Source: DASTOB01 sp035720425 (GTDB lineage Bacteria; Chloroflexota; Limnocylindria; Limnocylindrales; CSP1-4). From it: a stretch of DNA of 64,000 nucleotides. Positions 7,624 to 17,247 of this stretch are shown one piece after another. Position 1 is the stretch's first letter; every line of letters begins with the position of its first letter. The translations under genes and the position numbers were made by a program. Below the pieces are notes generated by a model. That model saw only the letters and a list, made by a program, of their open reading frames with translations. It was not told where the DNA came from and did not search any database. The stretch spans positions 32,674 through 96,673 of the forward strand of contig DASTOB010000119.1 of assembly GCA_035720425.1 (NCBI GenBank), written 5' to 3'.

Positions 7624-10324
7624 GCCGCTCGACCTGGTCGGCCAGCTCGGCCTCCCGCGCCCGGGCGCCCTCGACGACGGCGGCCGGGGCCCGCGACATG
7701 AACGATTCGTTCGCCAGCCGAGCGCGGGCAGTGGCGAGGAACCCCTCCGCCTCGGCGAGCTCCCTGGCGAGTCGTGTGCGATCTGCGTCGCGGGGCTCGC
7801 CGGCCGGACGGCGGACGAGCGCCTCGAGTGACCCCGCCACGACGGCGAGCCCCTCGGGCGGCGTGCCCTCCCGGCCGCCCAGCCCGTCGCGTGAGGCGTG
7901 CAGCGTGAGCGGCCGAACGCGCGCCAGGCGGGAGATCGCCGGTTTCAGCGCGCCCACCGTCGATGCGAGCGCCCGCGGCACGGCAACATCCGCGGCGAGC
8001 CAGGCAGCGGCCTCGATGCCGGCCTCCGCGCGGGCGTTGCGGACGGCCCGGACCAGATCGAGCACTGCCGTCAGGTCCCGTTCCGTCGCCTCGTCGCGAA
8101 CGCCACCGGACGGCGACGGCCAGCGCGCGACGATGAGCAGATCCGGATCGTCGGCGGCGTGGGGCAGTGCTCCCCACAGCGTCTCGGTCACGAAGGGCAT
8201 GACCGGGTGGAGCAGGCGAAGGTACGTGTCGAGCGCCTCGACGAGGGTCCACCAGGTCGCCTCTCGTTCGCCGGGCGAACTGTCGTCATCGGCCAGTCGG
8301 ACCTTGGCCAGCTCGATCCCCCAGTCGCAGAACTCGGTCCAGATGGCGTCGTACAGGACCCGCGTCATCTCGCCGAAGGCGAGCTCGGCGAGCGCGCTAT
8401 TGGCCGCCTCGGTGGCAGCCGCTGCCCGGGAGCGGATCCACCGCTCGGTCGGCCCCAACCGGTCCGGATCGGGAGCCCGGCGCCGCGCATCGGGCGCGAT
8501 CGTGGCCGGGCGTGCGCCGACCACGAAGCGGGTCGCGTTCCACAGCTTGTTGGCAAAGTTCCGGGCGTTGTCGAGCTTCGCCGGCCCGAACCGCTGGTCC
8601 ATTCCCGGCGCCGCTCCGTGGATGAGCGCGAAGCGGAGTGCGTCGGCCCCGCTCTCGTCGATGACTTCGAGCGGATCGACGACGTTGCCGGTCGTCTTCG
8701 ACATCTTCTTGCCGTATGGATCGCGCACGAGTCCGGACAGGTAGACCGTGTGGAACGGCTCCGCGCCGGTGAGGTGGAGGCCGAGCATCATCATCCGGGC
8801 GACCCAGAAGAACAGGATGTCGTAGCCGGTCTCCATGACCGACGTCGGGTAGAACCGGCGCAGGTCCGGCGTGTCGTCCGGCCAGCCGAGGGTCGAGAAC
8901 GGCCACAGGCCGGAGCTGAACCACGTGTCGAAGATGTCCGGGTCCTGCTCGAGCTCCGCCGCCGGCCGGCCGCACGCCTCGCACGCCGCCGGCCCGCCCT
9001 CCTCGGCCGACACGGTGATGTGACCGTCCGGGCAGTACCAGGCCGGGATCCGATGGCCCCACCAGAGCTGGCGCGACACGTTCCAGTCGCGGATGTTCGT
9101 CAGCCAGTGCTCCCAGGTCTTCTCGAAGCGGGCCGGCAGGATGCGCGTCCGGCCGCTCCGCGTGCTGTCAAGGGCCCGCGCCGCGAGCGGTCCGGTCCGG
9201 ACGAACCACTGGGTCATGAGCCGCGGCTCGACGACGTCGTTCGAGCGCTGGCAGCGACCCACGATCATCTCGTGGGGCCGCTCCGCCTCGAGATCGCCGC
9301 GCCCCCGCAGGTCGTCGACGATTCGCGCCCTCGCCTCGTACCGGTCGAGACCCTCGTAAGGCCCGCCCTCTCTCGTGACCCGGGCGGCCTCGTCGAGGAC
9401 GGTGATCGCGGGGAGTCCGTGGCGGAGGCCAGTCGCCCGGTCGTCCTGGTCGTGGGCGGGGGTGATCTTCACCGCCCCGGTGCCGAAGGCGGGATCGACG
9501 ACGTCGTCGGCGATGATCTCGACGGTGCGCTCGACGAACGGGATCCGCACCCGACGGCCGACCAGCGTCGCATACCGCCCGTCGTCCGGGTGGACGGCCA
9601 CCGCGGTATCGCCGAGGATCGTCTCCGGCCGCGTCGTGGCGACGGTGATCGTCTCGCTCGCGGACGGCTCGCCGGTCGCCTCGTCGACGAGGTGGTAGCG
9701 GACGAACCACAGGGTGCCCGTCTCCGGCGTGGGGATCGTCTCGAGGTCCGACACGCTGGTCCGGCATCCGGGGCACCAGTTGACGAGCGCCTCGGTCCGA
9801 TAGGCGAGGCCGTGCCGGTAGAGCCGCTCGAACGCCACGCGGACGGCGCGCGCCGACCCGTCGTCCATCGTGTAGCGGAGGCGGCCCCAGTCGGCCGACG
9901 CACCGACCCGCCGTTGCTGGCCGAGCATGACCGGCTTCGTGCTGTCGCTGAACGCGCGCATCCGCTCGAGGTAGCGCTCGCGGCCCAGGCTGCCGCGCGT
10001 CTCGCCCTCCGCCGCGATGATCCGGTCGAGGACGACCTGGGCGGCGATGCTCGCGTGGTCGAGGCCGGGCAGGAACAGCGTCGGCCGGCCCTGCATCCGT
10101 GCGTGACGGATGAGGAGGTCCTCGACCGCCGTCCGCTGGGCATGGCCGAGGTGGAGGCTGCCGGTCACGTTGGGCGGCGGCTGGATGATGACGAACCCGG
10201 GCTTCGCGTCGTCCGCGCGCGAGCCGGCGCCGTCCGGGGCGAACACGTCCGCCGCCAGCCAGCGCTCGTAGACGGCGCCCTCGAAGTCGATCGGCCGGTA
10301 GGCCTTCGGCAGGTCGGTCGTCAT
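7601..10324 (-). CDS. valS: Valine--tRNA ligase
   Basis: A 907-residue class I aminoacyl-tRNA synthetase, cytoplasmic, charging tRNA-Val. The start is ATG 10324 (MTTDLPKAYRPIDFEGAVYE), which matches the usual ValRS N-terminus. The HIGH box is HLGH at residues 58-61 within PPNVTGSLHLGHA, and the KMSKS box is KMSKT near residue 538. The editing domain lies between, with the typical TTRPETILGDTAVAVHPDD segment. It ends in an arginine-rich coiled-coil arm, as in bacterial ValRS. A long T-box leader lies directly upstream. The 3' end overlaps the ROK kinase gene on the opposite strand. Length and motifs are complete. Confidence 0.97.
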   Translation of the reverse strand: MTTDLPKAYRPIDFEGAVYERWLAADVFAPDGAGSRADDAKPGFVIIQPPPNVTGSLHLGHAQRTAVEDLLIRHARMQGRPTLFLPGLDHASIAAQVVLDRIIAAEGETRGSLGRERYLERMRAFSDSTKPVMLGQQRRVGASADWGRLRYTMDDGSARAVRVAFERLYRHGLAYRTEALVNWCPGCRTSVSDLETIPTPETGTLWFVRYHLVDEATGEPSASETITVATTRPETILGDTAVAVHPDDGRYATLVGRRVRIPFVERTVEIIADDVVDPAFGTGAVKITPAHDQDDRATGLRHGLPAITVLDEAARVTREGGPYEGLDRYEARARIVDDLRGRGDLEAERPHEMIVGRCQRSNDVVEPRLMTQWFVRTGPLAARALDSTRSGRTRILPARFEKTWEHWLTNIRDWNVSRQLWWGHRIPAWYCPDGHITVSAEEGGPAACEACGRPAAELEQDPDIFDTWFSSGLWPFSTLGWPDDTPDLRRFYPTSVMETGYDILFFWVARMMMLGLHLTGAEPFHTVYLSGLVRDPYGKKMSKTTGNVVDPLEVIDESGADALRFALIHGAAPGMDQRFGPAKLDNARNFANKLWNATRFVVGARPATIAPDARRRAPDPDRLGPTERWIRSRAAAATEAANSALAELAFGEMTRVLYDAIWTEFCDWGIELAKVRLADDDSSPGEREATWWTLVEALDTYLRLLHPVMPFVTETLWGALPHAADDPDLLIVARWPSPSGGVRDEATERDLTAVLDLVRAVRNARAEAGIEAAAWLAADVAVPRALASTVGALKPAISRLARVRPLTLHASRDGLGGREGTPPEGLAVVAGSLEALVRRPAGEPRDADRTRLARELAEAEGFLATARARLANESFMSRAPAAVVEGARAREAELADQVERLRSRLAE

Positions 10325-10407
10325 CGGTCGTCGTCGCGGTTCATCGGTCCTTGTGGTGCTCCTCGTCCGCCGCGCGTTTCGGTCGGGCGCGCTTCGTACA
10401 GCAAACG

Positions 10408-10434
10408 CCCCGCTCGTCCAGCGGACGAACGGGG
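10408..10434 (-). terminator. T-box terminator hairpin of the valS leader
   Basis: A 12-bp stem (one G-U pair) closed by a 3-base loop follows the T-box sequence. On the minus strand it is followed by CGTTTGCTG, a poor T-tract. Its 5' arm is adjacent to the T-box bulge sequence and can pair alternatively in an antiterminator, as in known T-box leaders. Confidence 0.8.
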
Positions 10435-10658
10435 TCGTGGTACCACCTGCTGGTTCGGCTCCGGAATCCGTCGGTTCGTCGCCGATGGTCGGTCGGCTCG
10501 TCGCCGACGTCGTTCCGGGGCCCTCTCGGCGCGCTATCGGGCGCCGCCCGTCACGACTCGCTGGCGACCTTCGCGCCGGACCGCCCGCGCGGCTCGCACC
10601 GTCCCGCGCTCGCTCCGTGGCCGTTCCCGACGCTACTCTTCCGGGTCCTCGCCGTGAG
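10408..10658 (-). promoter_or_regulatory. T-box leader controlling valS, GUC (Val) specifier
   Basis: The leader between the valS promoter and its coding region has the elements of a T-box riboswitch. The T-box core AGGTGGTACCACG is at 10448-10436. The UGGU within it would pair with the ACCA end of an uncharged tRNA with discriminator A. Stem I landmarks are GAAGAGTAGCG near its start and GGTGCGAGCC at 10600-10591. A specifier-like GAAGGTCGCC places GTC (Val) at 10568-10566. A terminator hairpin follows (10408-10434). Uncharged tRNA-Val should stabilise the antiterminator and raise valS expression. The core is certain; the exact specifier register is inferred. Confidence 0.88.
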
Positions 10659-10664
10659 GGCGGG

Positions 10665-10670
10665 AGTGTA
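10665..10670 (-). promoter_or_regulatory. Putative -10 box of valS leader transcript
   Basis: TACACT on the minus strand, about 7 bases before the presumed first base of the T-box leader. No good -35 is seen at the usual spacing. Confidence 0.5.
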
Positions 10671-10772
10671 GCACGGGGCGGTGAGCGCAACGAGGAGCAG
10701 CTCGCCCGCGGACAGGGAGACCGACGCGCGTGAACCCGAAGCGGGACAGGGCCGCGCGATCCGCTCAGCCGG

Positions 10773-12083
<1,311 letters not shown>

Positions 12084-12108
12084 GCCTTCGTCCGTCCCAC
12101 CGTGCGGG

Positions 12109-12804
12109 TTATTCCTTCGCCTTCTTCGGGGCCGGAGCATCTCCCCCGACATCGCCCGCGTTCGTCACCGACGAGCCCTCGCCGCCGGTGAGGCCGGCGT
12201 CATGGGCCTGGGCGATGAGCGAGGCACCCGGCACCGAATAGACGGCGTCGATGATGCCATAGTCCTTCGCCTGCTCGGGAGACATGAAATAGTCCCGATC
12301 GGTGTCCTTGATCACCTTCTCGAGCGGCTGTCCCGTGTGGCGGGCCAGGATCTCGTGGTTGACCCGAACGAGGTGCTCCCACTCGCGCATCTGGATCATC
12401 GCGTCCGGCGCGTTGCCGCGGAAGCCGCCGGACCCCTGGTGGATCATGATCCGGCTGTTCGGCAGGCCGTAGCGCTTGCCAGGCGCGCCGGCCGCGAGCA
12501 GGACCGCCGCCATCGAGGCGGCCATGCCGATGCAGATCGTGCTCACCGGGGCGCGCAGGTACTGCATCGTGTCGTAGATCGCCAGCCCGGACGTGACCTG
12601 GCCGCCGGGCGAGTTGATGTACAGGCTGATGTCCTTCTCCGGGTCCTCCGACTCGAGGAACAGGAGCTGGGCGATGACGAGATTGGCCAGGTGATCCTCG
12701 ATCGCGTCGCCGAGGAAGATGATCCGCTCCCGCAGCAGCCGGGAATAGATGTCGTAGGCGCGCTCCCCCCGGCTGGAGGACTCGATCACCATCGGTACGA
12801 GCAT
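12109..12804 (-). CDS. clpP: ATP-dependent Clp protease proteolytic subunit ClpP
   Basis: A 231-residue serine protease that forms the double heptamer chamber. The catalytic triad is visible as Ser97 (GMAASMAA), His122 (MIHQGSGG) and Asp171 (DRDYFMS). The oxyanion region (INSPGG) and the handle-region helix are normal. There is a C-terminal extension of about 30 residues rich in Gly, Ala and Lys beyond the usual end. The gene lies between tig and clpX on the minus strand and is likely co-transcribed with both. Confidence 0.97.
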   Translation of the reverse strand: MLVPMVIESSSRGERAYDIYSRLLRERIIFLGDAIEDHLANLVIAQLLFLESEDPEKDISLYINSPGGQVTSGLAIYDTMQYLRAPVSTICIGMAASMAAVLLAAGAPGKRYGLPNSRIMIHQGSGGFRGNAPDAMIQMREWEHLVRVNHEILARHTGQPLEKVIKDTDRDYFMSPEQAKDYGIIDAVYSVPGASLIAQAHDAGLTGGEGSSVTNAGDVGGDAPAPKKAKE

Positions 12805-12843
12805 GTGGGTCTCCCTCGTCTGGGACGCTTTCGGGGCGTGGGA

Positions 12844-14271
12844 TCAGCCGGCGCGCTCGGCGACCGGCGCGTCGGGCTCGAGATCAGGATCGGTCGCGTC
12901 GATGGACGCGTTGGCCTGGGCGGTCGAGTCGTCCACCGCGGGTGACCCGCCTTCCTCCGCGTGCGGGATGGGCGGGTGGTCCGGGTGGGCGGCCAGCCAG
13001 TCATCGACCTGCTTCTCCACGACCCGGCTCCGGCGCAACGTGCTGCGGATGTAATTGCGCCCGCGCTCCGAATCGAAGTAGCGCATCAGCTTGGGGTCGC
13101 TGCCGTAGCGTTCGCGCGCCCGGGCGACTTCCGCGTCGACGTCCGCATCGGAGATGGACAGCCCCTCGGCCTCGGCAATCTTCGTGAGGGTGAGGAGGAC
13201 CTTGACCCGCTTTTCGGCGTTCGGCCGGAACTCTGCGTGGAGGTCCGCGTCGGTCTTCTCGACGACCTTGAGGTAGGCCTCCTCGCTGATGCCCTGGCGG
13301 GCGAGCGAGGAGCGCAGCTCGTCGTGGAGGACCTCCACCTCCTGGTCGACGAGGACGTCCGGCAGCTCGATCGTCGCGTTGGCGACCGCGTACTCGATGA
13401 TCCGGTCGGCGAACTCGTGACGGGCCCGGTCGAGCGCGTTCCGCTCGAGGCGCTCGCGGATCTCGACCCGCAGCGCCGCCAGGTCCGGGTACGCGCCCAT
13501 CGAGCGGGCGAAGTCGTCGTCCGCGTCCGGCAGCACCTTCTCGCGCAGCTCGCGCAGGTCGACCTGGAAGTGGGCGACCTTCCCGGCGAGCGATTCGTCC
13601 GGATATTCGGCCGGGAAGGTGATGTCGAACTCCGTCGATTCGCCGACGCGCAGCCCCACGAGGTGATCCTCGAACCCGGGAACGAGCCGTTCCTCGCCGA
13701 GGATCAGGGGCATCCGTTCGGTGGTGCCGCCCTCGAACGGTTCGCCATCGCGCGTGCCGACGAAGCCGATCACGGCGTAGTCACCGCTCTGCGCGCCGCG
13801 GTCCTCGACCGGCGCGAGCGTCGCGTTCTGGTCACGCAACTCCTCGACGACCTTGTCGACCCGCGCGTCGTCGATGGTCTCGATCTCCGGCCGGAAGTTG
13901 AAGTTGCGGTAGTCGCCGAGCTGGACCTCCGGGCGGACGGGAACGGTCGCCGTGAACCGGAGCGGCTTGCCCTCCTCGGCCTGGACCACTTCGACGTCGG
14001 CGTTGGCGAGGGGCAGGATGCCCTGCTCGACGAGGGCCTCGCGATATGCGCGATCGACGAGGTGCTCGACGGCATCGTCGAGGACCGCGCCGGCGCCGAG
14101 AACGCGCTCGAGGACGGCGCGGGGCGCCTTGCCGGGCCGGAATCCGGGCACGCGGGTCCGGCGCGACAGGTGGCGCACGGACTCGTCGACGGCACGGGTG
14201 AGGCGCTCCGGCGGGAGCTCGATCTCGAGCTTGACGGTGCTCCGGGGAGCGGGGGTGGCGGTGACCTGCAT
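12844..14271 (-). CDS. tig: Trigger factor, ribosome-associated chaperone
   Basis: A 475-residue chaperone and peptidyl-prolyl isomerase from ATG 14271. The N-terminal ribosome-binding domain holds the signature GFRPGKAPRAVLE. The central FKBP-type PPIase domain is recognisable from GDYAVIGFVGTRDGEPFEGG and PGFEDHLVGLRVGE. The C-terminal helical cradle follows and ends in a low-complexity acidic tail. It meets nascent chains at the ribosomal exit tunnel. Its gene starts the tig-clpP-clpX cluster; a duplicated 41-bp GC-rich element and a tRNA-Leu gene lie just upstream. Confidence 0.96.
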   Translation of the reverse strand: MQVTATPAPRSTVKLEIELPPERLTRAVDESVRHLSRRTRVPGFRPGKAPRAVLERVLGAGAVLDDAVEHLVDRAYREALVEQGILPLANADVEVVQAEEGKPLRFTATVPVRPEVQLGDYRNFNFRPEIETIDDARVDKVVEELRDQNATLAPVEDRGAQSGDYAVIGFVGTRDGEPFEGGTTERMPLILGEERLVPGFEDHLVGLRVGESTEFDITFPAEYPDESLAGKVAHFQVDLRELREKVLPDADDDFARSMGAYPDLAALRVEIRERLERNALDRARHEFADRIIEYAVANATIELPDVLVDQEVEVLHDELRSSLARQGISEEAYLKVVEKTDADLHAEFRPNAEKRVKVLLTLTKIAEAEGLSISDADVDAEVARARERYGSDPKLMRYFDSERGRNYIRSTLRRSRVVEKQVDDWLAAHPDHPPIPHAEEGGSPAVDDSTAQANASIDATDPDLEPDAPVAERAG

Positions 14272-14311
14272 TGCCCGCGAAGTATACGGGCGAGGGCCGT
14301 CACGGGGGCGG

Positions 14312-14393
14312 GCGAGGGCCGGGCGGCCGGGCCTGCGACCGGGGGCGGGCGGGCGAGGGCCGGGCGGCCGGGCCTGCGACCGGGGGCGGGCGG
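14312..14393 (+). repeat. Tandem duplication of a 41-bp GC-rich unit upstream of tig
   Basis: The unit beginning GCGAGGGCCGGGCGGCCGGG (14312-14352) is repeated exactly at 14353-14393, and a related partial stretch precedes it. Each copy can fold on its own (GGCCGGGCGGCCGGGCC is self-complementary). It lies between tRNA-Leu and tig and could affect tig expression or simply be slippage. Confidence 0.85.
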
Positions 14394-14451
14394 GCGAACG
14401 GGCGTCGGGGTCGCGGGCCGACCGGGATCGGTCGACCGACGACTGCCCGAC

Positions 14452-14539
14452 TGGTAGGCGAGGTCGGGGTCGAACCGACACGCCGCTCACGCGGCACCGG
14501 CTCCTAAGGCCGGCGCGTCTGCCATTCCGCCACTCGCCC
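14452..14539 (-). tRNA. tRNA-Leu (anticodon UAG)
   Basis: The minus strand folds into an 88-base class II tRNA with the CCA end encoded. The acceptor is GGGCGAG/CTCGCCT with a G-U first pair, followed by A73-CCA. The anticodon stem CCGGC/GCCGG closes the loop CTTAGGA, giving anticodon TAG for CUA leucine codons. A long variable arm (TGCCGCGTGAGCGGCG) and the T-loop GGTTCGACCC are typical of leucine tRNAs. Confidence 0.95.
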
Positions 14540-14672
14540 AGATCCGATGCTACACGAGGCTGCGGCTCGGTCGACCGTTTCGTCGTTCGCTCATGGGGTG
14601 ACCGTTCGTCAGTCCGTTCGACCCGGCTGTCGTCATTTGCGTCACCCGGTGACCGCCACGCGGGTGATCGTT

Positions 14673-14846
14673 GTCATGTGCTCGCGGAGTGAGCGTGTCG
14701 GCGGAATCGTTCACGCGCGCGCTCACTGCGCGAGAATGTGACGAAAGCTGGCGCCCACCAGCCTCCTGCCCACGCTCGCGCCCGCCTCGCCGTCGTCGAC
14801 CAAATCCATTGTCACGTGACGTACGCTCACCCCGCGAGCGTGTGAC
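14673..14846. repeat. Three dispersed copies of a 22-bp motif (two direct, one inverted)
   Basis: Copies lie at 14673-14694 (minus), 14721-14742 (plus) and 14825-14846 (plus). All share GCTCAC, a two-base variable step, CGCGAG, a four-base variable step and TGAC. The TCAC and GTGA ends are inverted, so each copy is an imperfect dyad. The spacing and mixed orientation resemble binding sites or a small repeat family. The function is unknown. Confidence 0.75.
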
Positions 14847-14864
14847 ACATGGCGGCGCCCCACC

Positions 14865-14922
14865 GGGCGATGAACGGGTATCCATCGGGGCGATGAACGG
14901 GTATCCATCGGGGCGATGAACC
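14865..14922 (+). repeat. 23-bp tandem repeat, about 2.5 copies
   Basis: GGGCGATGAACGGGTATCC followed by ATCG occurs at 14865-14887 and 14888-14910, with a partial third copy starting at 14911. There is no unique spacer, so it is a simple tandem repeat. Confidence 0.9.
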
Positions 14923-14998
14923 GGAGCCGTCCGCCGCTCGGCGACTGACTCGGGCACTGCCGGGCATCGCGGATCGAGCCCGAATTACACTGCCCGGC

Positions 14999-15829
14999 AT
15001 GGCGACGATCCGGATCGCGGTGGCCTCGACGCCGCTGACGGCGAACCTCGACGAGGCCGTACCGGCGGCGATCGCCGCGATCCGCGAGGCCGGCGGGCTC
15101 GGCGCTCAGCTCGTCTGCCTGCCCGAGACGGCGCTGCCCGGCCACCGGAGCCAGGCGCGGCCCGTGCCGAACGTGACAGCGGCCGAGATGGACGAGGCGC
15201 TCCAGGCGGTCGCGGACGCGGCGCGGGACGCGCGCGTCGCCGCCGTCGTGGGGTTCGAGCGGCCCACCGAGGCCGGGCGCGAGATCGCCGCCGCCGTGTT
15301 CGCCGCGGACGGTCGACACCTCGGCACCCAGGCCAAGACCCAGATCGACCCGACCGAGGAACCGAACTACGTACCGGGCATCGGCCGGCGCACGTTCAGC
15401 GTCGACGGCGTCACGTTCGGGATCGCGATCTGCCACGAGGCGTTCCGCTACCCCGAGGTTGCCCGCTCGCTCGCGCTCGCCGGCGCGCAGGTCATCGTCG
15501 TGCCGCACTACGTCACGACGGACGACGGCTCGCTCCCGACGCGCTGGGGCGACCCGGCCAACCCGTACAACGAGAAGGCGCTCATGCTCCGCGCCCTCGA
15601 GAACACCGTCTTCGTTGCCGCGGCCAACGTCGCCGCGCCGGACCAGGGTTCGATCAGCGGGATCATCGATCCCGGCGGTCGGCTCGTCGCGAGCCTCGAC
15701 TACGGCCGCGTCGGGGTCGTCGCGGCCGACCTCGACCTGGCGGCGGCGACCCGCCTCCTTGCCTTGCGCTGGGCCCCGGATCGGAACGTCACGGTGCAGG
15801 AGCCCTTCGCCGGCGGTGCGATTGGCTAG
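14999..15829 (+). CDS. Carbon-nitrogen hydrolase (nitrilase superfamily)
   Basis: A 276-residue amidohydrolase with the nitrilase Glu-Lys-Cys triad: Glu43 (LPETALPG), Lys113 (TQAKTQID) and Cys145 (AICHEAFRYPE). The order and spacing of blocks fit the superfamily, which hydrolyses amides or carbamoyl compounds such as omega-amides or N-carbamoyl polyamines. The substrate cannot be told from sequence. A -10-like TACACT lies 7 bases before the ATG, suggesting a leaderless message. It converges on the next gene, the two stop codons sharing the tetranucleotide CTAG. Confidence 0.88.
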   Translation: MATIRIAVASTPLTANLDEAVPAAIAAIREAGGLGAQLVCLPETALPGHRSQARPVPNVTAAEMDEALQAVADAARDARVAAVVGFERPTEAGREIAAAVFAADGRHLGTQAKTQIDPTEEPNYVPGIGRRTFSVDGVTFGIAICHEAFRYPEVARSLALAGAQVIVVPHYVTTDDGSLPTRWGDPANPYNEKALMLRALENTVFVAAANVAAPDQGSISGIIDPGGRLVASLDYGRVGVVAADLDLAAATRLLALRWAPDRNVTVQEPFAGGAIG

Positions 15830-16383
15830 GAGGCCGAGGAGGAGTCCGTGTCGCGCCTTGCCTCACGGCGGGCGCGGATGCGGTCCATCGCCTCGCCGAA
15901 CGACGATCCCTCCGGGCTGAACAGCTCCTCGACGAGCCGGCGGCCGGCGCGCTCGGTGAGCGGCTTGGCGAGGTTCGACAGGAGCAGCGCGGTCACCGCC
16001 CCGAGATCGCGCTCGCGGCGCTCCGCGGCGTGCTCATCGAGGTACTTCGCGAACTCGCGCTCGAGCGTCGCCCGGACCGCGTCGCCGTCCGATCCCAGGC
16101 GGCGCAGGGCGCGGTCGACCTCCGTCGGGAGCATCGACTTCGGCAGGTCGGCGCCCGGTCCGCGGACCGCGCGTCGGACGCGCCGGAACAGCCGCTTCGG
16201 ACCCCCGGCGACGAGGAAGGCGGCCCCGGCCGCGACCCCGGCCGTGCGGAGCGGGTCGCGCCGAATCTTGGCCGGGATGTCGACCGCGGAGCGGCCGGCC
16301 GCCTCGAGGCGCGCGACCTCGTCGACCAGGCCCTGCCGAGCGGCTAGGACTTCGGCCCGAGCGGCGTCTGTGCTCGCACCCAT
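15826..16383 (-). CDS. Hypothetical protein with alanine-rich and charged helices
   Basis: A 185-residue protein starting at ATG 16383, within the 3' end of the holin-like gene (40-base overlap), hence translationally coupled. It begins with a helical stretch (AEVLAARQGLVDEVARLEA) and has one short hydrophobic segment (TAGVAAGAAFLVAGG) that could insert in the membrane. The rest is strongly charged (RRVRRAVRGPG, EHAAERRERDL, RARREARRD). The layout recalls small membrane-associated DUF3618/YqjD-type partners of holin-like proteins, but similarity is weak and function unknown. Its stop overlaps that of the nitrilase-family gene on the other strand. Confidence 0.7.
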   Translation of the reverse strand: MGASTDAARAEVLAARQGLVDEVARLEAAGRSAVDIPAKIRRDPLRTAGVAAGAAFLVAGGPKRLFRRVRRAVRGPGADLPKSMLPTEVDRALRRLGSDGDAVRATLEREFAKYLDEHAAERRERDLGAVTALLLSNLAKPLTERAGRRLVEELFSPEGSSFGEAMDRIRARREARRDTDSSSAS

Positions 16384-17237
16384 TCGATCGTCTCCCTCGT
16401 CATGTCGATGGTCTGCCGCGGCGTGAACCGCGCCGCCAGCGCCTCGCCGTCGACGCCGCGACGCGACAGCGTCCAGCCGACGAGTGCCGGCCAGGCGATG
16501 AGCGCGACCGTCACGCCGATTGCGGCGCCGACCTGCGGCCCGAACGTAATGGCGCTCATCGCCCCGACGCCGGCGCCGAGGATCGCCCCGCCAACGAGCC
16601 CGGCGACTGCGCCGCCCATGCCGCCGCGCGCCCCGAGCAGCACCCCGAGCAGCGCCCCCACGATCGCCATCACCGCCGTCCCGATCGCGAGCGGGCGGAT
16701 CTCGCGGGCCAGGTTCGGCGCGATCTGCTCCCCAAGCGTCGCCCAGCCGCGGTTCGCGAGGTCGAGCCCCAGGAGGAGCCCCACGACGATCCCGAGCAGC
16801 ACCGCCAGGCCGAAGTCGCGGGCGACCGCCCCGCCGCCGACCCCGAGGGCGACGACGACCGCCGCCACCGCCACGCCGACCAGCAGCACGGTTCCGTGGA
16901 GGATCCCCCACCCGAGCGACCCGAAGAGCCAGTCGCCGAGGAACAGGAAGGTCCCGATCGGCAGCAGGAACCCGATGAGGATGAACGACCCGACCGCGAC
17001 GAGGCCGAGAAGGGCCACCCGGCCGATCTCGCCCATGATCTCGCCCAACTCCGCGCGGGCGAGCCCGACGTGGGCCGCGACGAGTCGACGGCCGGCCGCG
17101 ACGGTCGCCGCCAACTGGGCGCGCAGACCCGGCGGATCGTCGGTCGAATCCGCTCCGGGCGCGTCAAGGGTCGGCGGCAGGTCGTCCAGGGCTGGAACTC
17201 CGGCGCTGTGGGTCGTCGTGGGGAGCGCGCCGATCAT
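16344..17237 (-). CDS. Membrane protein with phage-holin-like (YqjE-type) N-terminal region
   Basis: A 297-residue membrane protein. After a polar N-terminus, an amphipathic helix (AAHVGLARAELGEIMGEIGR) leads to two hydrophobic helices (VALLGLVAVGSFILIGFLLP and a second pair). This resembles the actinobacterial holin superfamily III/YqjE domain. The C-terminal half contains glycine-rich hydrophobic segments (IVGALLGVLLGARGG, GLVGGAILGAGVGAM) reminiscent of glycine-zipper membrane proteins, and a polar end. It is the middle gene of a three-gene minus operon (17904 to 15826). A prophage origin is not supported because no other phage genes are present. The cell-envelope role is unknown. Confidence 0.75.
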   Translation of the reverse strand: MIGALPTTTHSAGVPALDDLPPTLDAPGADSTDDPPGLRAQLAATVAAGRRLVAAHVGLARAELGEIMGEIGRVALLGLVAVGSFILIGFLLPIGTFLFLGDWLFGSLGWGILHGTVLLVGVAVAAVVVALGVGGGAVARDFGLAVLLGIVVGLLLGLDLANRGWATLGEQIAPNLAREIRPLAIGTAVMAIVGALLGVLLGARGGMGGAVAGLVGGAILGAGVGAMSAITFGPQVGAAIGVTVALIAWPALVGWTLSRRGVDGEALAARFTPRQTIDMTRETIEWVRAQTPLGPKS

Positions 17238-17247
17238 ACCAGTGCCG

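Larger units (their letters stand above)
14540..14998. other. Gene-free 459-bp region rich in repeated and palindromic motifs
   Basis: No convincing coding region is seen between tRNA-Leu and the nitrilase-family gene. The stretch holds a perfect palindrome GTCACCCGGTGAC (14641-14653), three copies of a 22-bp motif and a short 23-bp tandem repeat, each listed separately. TACACT at 14986-14991, 7 bases before the next ATG, is a putative -10 giving a leaderless message. Confidence 0.7.

Noticed and set aside
7898..10657. A 919-residue open frame on the plus strand, antisense to valS
   Set aside because: Long antisense frames are expected in GC-rich DNA. The minus strand carries the complete ValRS with its motifs, and the plus frame is low-complexity Arg/Asp/Gly text.
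14452..14539. tRNA-Leu as an integration site for a genomic island
   Set aside because: No duplicated tRNA 3' end or integrase was found on either side; the flanks are tig and a nitrilase-family gene.
14865..14922. CRISPR-like direct repeats
   Set aside because: The 23-bp units are strictly tandem with no spacers, about 2.5 copies, and no cas genes are nearby.
16344..17237. Holin-like gene as evidence of a prophage
   Set aside because: No integrase, capsid, terminase or lysin gene is in the window, and the domain is common in chromosomal membrane proteins.
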